DNA from: Sulfuricurvum sp.
GTDB taxonomy: Bacteria; Campylobacterota; Campylobacteria; Campylobacterales; Sulfurimonadaceae
Length of the DNA: 64,000 nucleotides
Direction of reading: 5' to 3'
NCBI RefSeq assembly: GCF_023229695.1
Contig: NZ_JALNYS010000006.1
Location: 100,615 to 164,614, forward strand
The notes beneath the pieces are model-generated. The model made no database searches. It had not been told where the DNA came from and saw only the letters and a list, made by a program, of their open reading frames with translations. Positions 59,629-64,000 of this stretch are shown piece by piece; position 1 is the first letter of the stretch, and each line of letters starts with the position of its first letter. The position numbers were made by a program, and so were the translations under genes.

Positions 59629-62019
59629 TTATAATTTAGCTTCGAACGCGCTGACGACTTGCGCCATTTTCAGGAGTGAGTCGGGATTGAGTGAAATCGA
59701 GTCAATCCCCTCTTCGACCAGAAACCGGGTGATTTCCGGATAATCGGAGGGGGCTTGACCGCAGATACCGATATATTTCCCCCGCTCTTTGCACGCACGT
59801 ATCGCCATACTCAACATCCGCGTCACCGCATCGTTACGTTCATCAAAAACCGACGACACCAAGGCGCTGTCACGATCCACCCCCAGCGTCAACTGGGTCA
59901 AATCGTTTGAGCCGATACTGTAACCGTCGAATATTTCCAAAAACTGATCCGCCAGAATAACATTAGAGGGGATCTCGCACATCGCATAGATTTCCAGAGC
60001 GTTTTCCCCCTGCACCAATCCCGCATCATTCATCACCCCAATCGCTTTTCTCCCCTCTTCCGGGGTACGGACAAAGGGGAGCATCACTTTAACGTTGGTA
60101 AGTCCCATCGCATCGCGCACGCGCTTGAGGGCTTCACACTCCCAGACAAAAGCTTCGCGGTACTGGGGTGAATAGTAGCGGCTTGCACCCCGAAAACCGA
60201 TCATCGGGTTCTCTTCATCCCGTTCATATACACTCCCGCCGACCATGTATTTGTATTCATTCGACTTAAAATCGCTGGTTCGGACAATAACGGGTTTGGG
60301 ATAAAATGCTGCCGCGATCATCCCTACCCCTTCGGAAATTTTGTCGATAAAAAAAGTTTTCGGATCATCGTATCCGCGCATCGCGCTTTCAACCCCTTTT
60401 GCATCCTCCACTTTTTTCCCCTGAGAGAGCTCGACCAAAGCCATCGGATGGGCATTCACATAATGGGAAATGATAAATTCCATCCGTGCCAACCCAACCC
60501 CGTGGTTGGGAAGCTTGGCCACTTTAAAGGCGATTTCGGGATTTCCGACATTCATATAGAGTTTTGTTTTGGTCGAATGAAAGGTCCCCAAATCGGTCTG
60601 AAGGATCTCAAATTCAAGAGATCCTTCATAAATTTGCCCGTTTTCCCCATCCGCACAGCTTACCGTCACCTCTTGTCCGTCGTAGAGGAGATTGGTCGCA
60701 TTAATGGTTCCGACAACCGCCGGCACCCCGATCTCACGGGCAACAATAGCCGCATGACAGGTTCTCCCCCCACGGTTGGTGATGACGGCGGAGGCTTTTT
60801 TCATAATCGGTTCCCAGTCGGGATCGGTGATATCGGCAACCAATATCTCCCCTTCATTAAACCGCTCGATTTCATGAGGCGAACGGATGATCTTGACTTT
60901 GCCCGAACCGATTTTCTCCCCGATCGCTTTTCCGCTGAGGAGTACGGCAGACTCTTCCTTAAGGCGGTACTGCTCCAAGATATTATCAAACAGCTTTTGG
61001 CTCTGCACCGTTTCCGGACGGGCCTGTACGATATAAATCTCTCCGCTGAGACCGTCTTTGGCCCATTCGATGTCCATGGGGCGGTATTCCCCCGCTTTGA
61101 GCGTATAGTGCTCTTCGATAATCATCGCGTATTTTGCCAATACGGCAATCTCTTCGTCGTTAATGGAAAATTTTTCCTGCAACGCTTTCGGGGTTGCCGC
61201 ATTAATCGTATGATGACGCTCATCGTATCCCATCGTCAATGCTTTAGAACCGAGTTGACGTTTCAAGATGGTCGTCTTGCCCTCTTTCAATGTCGGCTTG
61301 AACACATAAAATTCATCCGGGTTCACCTTACCCCCGACGATATTTTCACCCAGTCCCCAGATTGCATTAATCAATATCAAATTTTCCGAACCGTTTTCAG
61401 TATCGATAGTAAACATTACGCCGCTGCTGGAGAGATCACTGCGCACCATTTTTTGCACCCCTACCGAGAGGGCCACTTTAAAATGGTCATATCCACGGCT
61501 GTGACGGTAACTGATGGCACGATCGGTAAAGAGGGAGGCGAAACACCGTTTGACATGTTCGATCAGCATCGTTTCGCCCCGGATGTTGAGATAACTCTCC
61601 TGCTGTCCTGCAAAACTTGCATCCGGCAAATCTTCTGCCGTTGCCGAAGAGCGGACCGCAACATCGACCGATACCTCTGCGTATAACTCTTCCATCGTAC
61701 GGTATCCCTGCACAATCTCCGCTTGGAGCCTATCGGGCATTTTTCCCGAGAGCATCACGATACGAATGGCTTCTCCGCACTTTTTAAGCGATTCGATATC
61801 GGTAATATCAACTCCTTCCAGTAGTGCACGAATCTGCGGTTCAAACCGGTTATGTTCGATAAATGCCCGATACCCATGGGCGGTTACCGCAAATCCTTCG
61901 GGAATTTTGACACCCAATGATTTGAGCGAACCGATCATTTCACCCAAACTCGCGTTCTTTCCCCCGACTAAAGCGATATCTTCCAAATTGAGCGAATCCA
62001 ATTGACGAATATAATGCAT
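59629..62019 (-). CDS. ppsA: phosphoenolpyruvate synthase
   Basis: Converts pyruvate and ATP to PEP, AMP and phosphate for gluconeogenesis. 796 residues, full length. N-terminal ATP-grasp with [13 protein letters not shown] and [20 protein letters not shown]; swivelling phosphohistidine domain with [16 protein letters not shown]-terminal PEP-binding barrel ending with catalytic-cysteine motif [21 protein letters not shown] precedes the ATG. Confidence 0.96.
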   Translation of the reverse strand: MHYIRQLDSLNLEDIALVGGKNASLGEMIGSLKSLGVKIPEGFAVTAHGYRAFIEHNRFEPQIRALLEGVDITDIESLKKCGEAIRIVMLSGKMPDRLQAEIVQGYRTMEELYAEVSVDVAVRSSATAEDLPDASFAGQQESYLNIRGETMLIEHVKRCFASLFTDRAISYRHSRGYDHFKVALSVGVQKMVRSDLSSSGVMFTIDTENGSENLILINAIWGLGENIVGGKVNPDEFYVFKPTLKEGKTTILKRQLGSKALTMGYDERHHTINAATPKALQEKFSINDEEIAVLAKYAMIIEEHYTLKAGEYRPMDIEWAKDGLSGEIYIVQARPETVQSQKLFDNILEQYRLKEESAVLLSGKAIGEKIGSGKVKIIRSPHEIERFNEGEILVADITDPDWEPIMKKASAVITNRGGRTCHAAIVAREIGVPAVVGTINATNLLYDGQEVTVSCADGENGQIYEGSLEFEILQTDLGTFHSTKTKLYMNVGNPEIAFKVAKLPNHGVGLARMEFIISHYVNAHPMALVELSQGKKVEDAKGVESAMRGYDDPKTFFIDKISEGVGMIAAAFYPKPVIVRTSDFKSNEYKYMVGGSVYERDEENPMIGFRGASRYYSPQYREAFVWECEALKRVRDAMGLTNVKVMLPFVRTPEEGRKAIGVMNDAGLVQGENALEIYAMCEIPSNVILADQFLEIFDGYSIGSNDLTQLTLGVDRDSALVSSVFDERNDAVTRMLSMAIRACKERGKYIGICGQAPSDYPEITRFLVEEGIDSISLNPDSLLKMAQVVSAFEAKL

Positions 62020-62102
62020 CTTCTCCCCCCGCAGTTAGTGCCATAAGAATAGCACAAAAATCGATTAACCTTCCCCCACTCCCGGTTCAAAGATATTTCC
62101 GC

Positions 62103-62108
62103 TATAAT
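62103..62108 (+). promoter_or_regulatory. -10 element for the radical SAM gene
   Basis: TATAAT preceded by TTTCCGC; 21 bases before the ATG at 62130, divergent from ppsA. Confidence 0.5.
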
Positions 62109-62129
62109 AAAATCTATTTAAATACCCAA

Positions 62130-63638
62130 ATGACATCCATGACACCTATTATTCTTACAACACTCAATGCCCGCTATGTCCATACCTCACTTGGATTACG
62201 TTGTCTTTATGCCAATTTAAACGAATTGAAAAAAGATTCAATGATTCTCGAATTTACAATCAACGAACAAATCCAAAGCATTGCCGAGCGATTACTCGAA
62301 CACGCTCCGCGAATCATCGGAATCGGAGTCTATATCTGGAATGCTTCCGAAACAGCGCAACTCATCGAGGTCGTTAAAAAAGTTTCTCCCTCCACGCTGA
62401 TTGTTCTGGGAGGTCCGGAAGCCGGTTATCTCCCCCATCGGGTCAATTTTGATCGTGCCGACTACATCATCAGCGGTGAAGGGGAAGCCGTTTTTTATCA
62501 ACTGTGCCGCAATTTACTTGACAAAAACGCTCCTGAGGAGCGTTTTATCCGCGCACCGCTCCCCGATTTAAAACAGATCCATCTCCCCTACAGCGCCTAC
62601 AGCGACGAAGATATCGCCCATCGCTATATCTACGTCGAAGCGTCACGGGGTTGCCCTTTTGAATGCGAATTCTGTCTCTCTTCCATCGATGAAAAAGTGC
62701 GAAACTTTCCCCTAGAGCACCTCCTCGAAGCCTTTGAAGTTTTATGGCAGCGGGGTGCCCGGAGCTTTAAATTTATTGACCGTACGTTTAACCTCAATAT
62801 GTCGTTTGCCAATCGGATTCTCGATTTTTTCCTCTCCAAAGAGCCCCCCTATTTTGCCCATTTCGAAGTAATTCCCGACCATTTTCCGGATCTTCTCAAA
62901 TCCAAAATCTCCCTTTTTCCTCCCGGATCGCTCCAGCTGGAGATCGGAATACAAACCCTTGATCCGGTGATTGCCAAAGGGATAAACCGTCCTTTGCGTC
63001 TTGAAAAAATCGTTGAAAATCTAACGTTTCTGGAAACCGGCACCTCGACACATATGCACCTCGATCTGATCGTCGGACTCCCGGGAGAGAGTATGGAAGG
63101 GTTCGGACGCAATCTTGATACCCTATGTTCTCTGACCCGCAGTGAAATTCAAATCGGAATTCTTAAAAATCTCTCCGGTACCACGCTCTCTCGACACGAT
63201 GAGATGTATGGAATGATCTACAGTGACATCCCCCCTTATGACATACTCCAGAATAATGATCTCAGTTTTATTCAAATCCAGAAGATGAAACGGTTCGCCC
63301 GCTTTTGGGATATCTACTACAACAGCGGAAACTTTAACCAATCGGTAAAGATGCTCTGGGAAGAGGGAAAAGTATTTGAAGGATTCTATAGCTTTAGCGA
63401 GTGGATTTATACCCAAACGCTTTCAACCTGGAAAATATCACTCGATCGGCAGATTGCACTGTTGTATCTCTATCTGCAACAGCGTTACGATCCTCTCCTC
63501 ATTGAAACAACCCTTTTGGAAGATATCGCACAAACGCCGGGGAGAAAACTCTCAGCCTCCCTTAAAAACCTCTTTTTGGAAAATAAACGGACCGAACCCG
63601 GTTTTATTACCCCCAAGCGCCAATCGAAACGGATGTAA
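62130..63638 (+). CDS. B12-binding radical SAM protein with DUF4080
   Basis: 502 residues. Cobalamin-binding domain at the N-terminus (IGIGVYIWNA, IVLGGPEAGYLP, IISGEGEAVF), radical SAM domain with C175-x3-C179-x2-C182 (RGCPFECEFC), and the C-terminal DUF4080 region. Substrate unknown; related proteins methylate or modify small molecules or are of unknown use. Starts ATG 62130 or 62139. Confidence 0.88.
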   Translation: MTSMTPIILTTLNARYVHTSLGLRCLYANLNELKKDSMILEFTINEQIQSIAERLLEHAPRIIGIGVYIWNASETAQLIEVVKKVSPSTLIVLGGPEAGYLPHRVNFDRADYIISGEGEAVFYQLCRNLLDKNAPEERFIRAPLPDLKQIHLPYSAYSDEDIAHRYIYVEASRGCPFECEFCLSSIDEKVRNFPLEHLLEAFEVLWQRGARSFKFIDRTFNLNMSFANRILDFFLSKEPPYFAHFEVIPDHFPDLLKSKISLFPPGSLQLEIGIQTLDPVIAKGINRPLRLEKIVENLTFLETGTSTHMHLDLIVGLPGESMEGFGRNLDTLCSLTRSEIQIGILKNLSGTTLSRHDEMYGMIYSDIPPYDILQNNDLSFIQIQKMKRFARFWDIYYNSGNFNQSVKMLWEEGKVFEGFYSFSEWIYTQTLSTWKISLDRQIALLYLYLQQRYDPLLIETTLLEDIAQTPGRKLSASLKNLFLENKRTEPGFITPKRQSKRM

Positions 63639-63668
63639 CGGGGAAGGGGGAATTATCACCCTCCTCTT

Positions 63669-64000
63669 TTATTTGGCACTATTTTCTTTCATTTTTTTCT
63701 CTTCCCATAAACGGTTTGCCTGTCGAATCTCTCCGTATTTCGGATTTGCGATAAAATACTCACGTATAAATTTTTTATATTCAAGTTGCTCCGGGGTCAC
63801 CGCCTCTTCGGTAGTGTTAGTGTCCGTCACTTCCTCTTGAGGCGAAGTAAGGTTAGAAATATAATGGGCCACTTTTTTCATCTCTGATTCATCCAATTTG
63901 GTCGCCTGCCCGGTCATCATATTTCCGAATCCGTATTGGTTCAGTTTTTTCCCCTTATACCCTTTTAGCCGTTCGATAATCTTCTCTTCTTTCCATCCCG
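63669..64000 (-). CDS. c-type cytochrome, 3' part only
   Basis: Open on the minus strand to the window edge. Visible end: WKEEKIIERLKGYKGKKLNQ, YGFGNMMTGQATKLDESEMK, VAHYISNL, the methionine-ligand region of a class I cytochrome c553-like domain, followed by an acidic Thr/Glu linker and about 45 more residues. The CxxCH motif lies beyond the window. Likely periplasmic electron carrier matured by CcsBA. Confidence 0.8.
   Translation of the reverse strand, partial: GWKEEKIIERLKGYKGKKLNQYGFGNMMTGQATKLDESEMKKVAHYISNLTSPQEEVTDTNTTEEAVTPEQLEYKKFIREYFIANPKYGEIRQANRLWEEKKMKENSAK

Noticed and set aside
60448..61686. 412-codon open frame on the plus strand opposite ppsA
   Set aside because: Fully antisense to ppsA, whose motifs are complete; no recognisable domain.

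Overview
The window looks like a chromosomal segment of a sulfur-oxidising Campylobacterota bacterium of the Sulfuricurvum/Sulfurimonas type. The reasons are a fused CcsBA cytochrome c biogenesis protein, a divergent epsilon-type RecO, scattered flagellar genes, a DUF4395/Rrf2 pair, a DUF4080 radical SAM protein, a c-type cytochrome and AT-rich sigma70 promoters of the form TATAAT without a clear -35. The genus is inferred from protein character; no rRNA, tRNA or CRISPR array was seen.

Layout. 1-4.3 kb: 3' part of hrpB converging on recR, a Phd-like antitoxin, a HEPN-MNT toxin pair and a truncated AAA ATPase. 4.4-12 kb: dnaJ, a haem-sensing HD-GYP protein, ccsBA and gdhA. 12.1-13 kb: a second HEPN-MNT pair and a scrap made of AbiH and HigA pieces. 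13-22.7 kb: polA, an HDOD protein, uvrA, a TauE permease, then a cheX-like/fliN/fliO operon and a Sel1 protein. 22.85-24.36 kb: a complete IS4-family element with an 11-bp target duplication. 24.5-35.6 kb: a long minus-strand run, gltB-gltD-orf46-accD-thiE-like-rlmH-dksA-like-membrane protein-dusB-two unknown genes. 35.7-41.1 kb: recO, an Rrf2 regulator with a DUF4395 protein, a rhodanese, trmA and fliP. 41.2-47 kb: a tightly overlapping operon glmU-coaBC-uppS-prepilin peptidase-lptF/G-truA. 47.1-49 kb: htpG.

49.0-56.7 kb is accessory: short repeats of several families, a small non-autonomous derivative of the IS4 element, a toxin gene cut by a palindromic repeat, a DUF4160/DUF2442/56-aa gene trio, a ferredoxin, a Cys/Gly-tailed membrane protein paired with a transglutaminase-like protein, a VapBC-type pair and orphan genes. 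56.7-64 kb returns to ordinary genes: an exported nuclease, a small gene carrying a one-base frameshift, a PAS-GGDEF protein, ppsA, a B12-binding radical SAM protein and the end of a cytochrome c gene.

The core genes cover DNA repair (recR, polA, uvrA, recO), ammonia assimilation (gdhA, gltBD), envelope precursors (glmU, uppS, lptF/G), CoA and malonyl-CoA supply, protein folding and flagellar export/switch. The accessory stretches record repeated toxin-antitoxin turnover and repeat insertion. The most notable finds are the IS4 element plus its trans-mobilised mini-element, a three-hairpin dispersed repeat family, the AbiH/HigA chimera, and the poorly characterised operons at 24.5-25.2, 50.6-51.3 and 53.2-54.5 kb.
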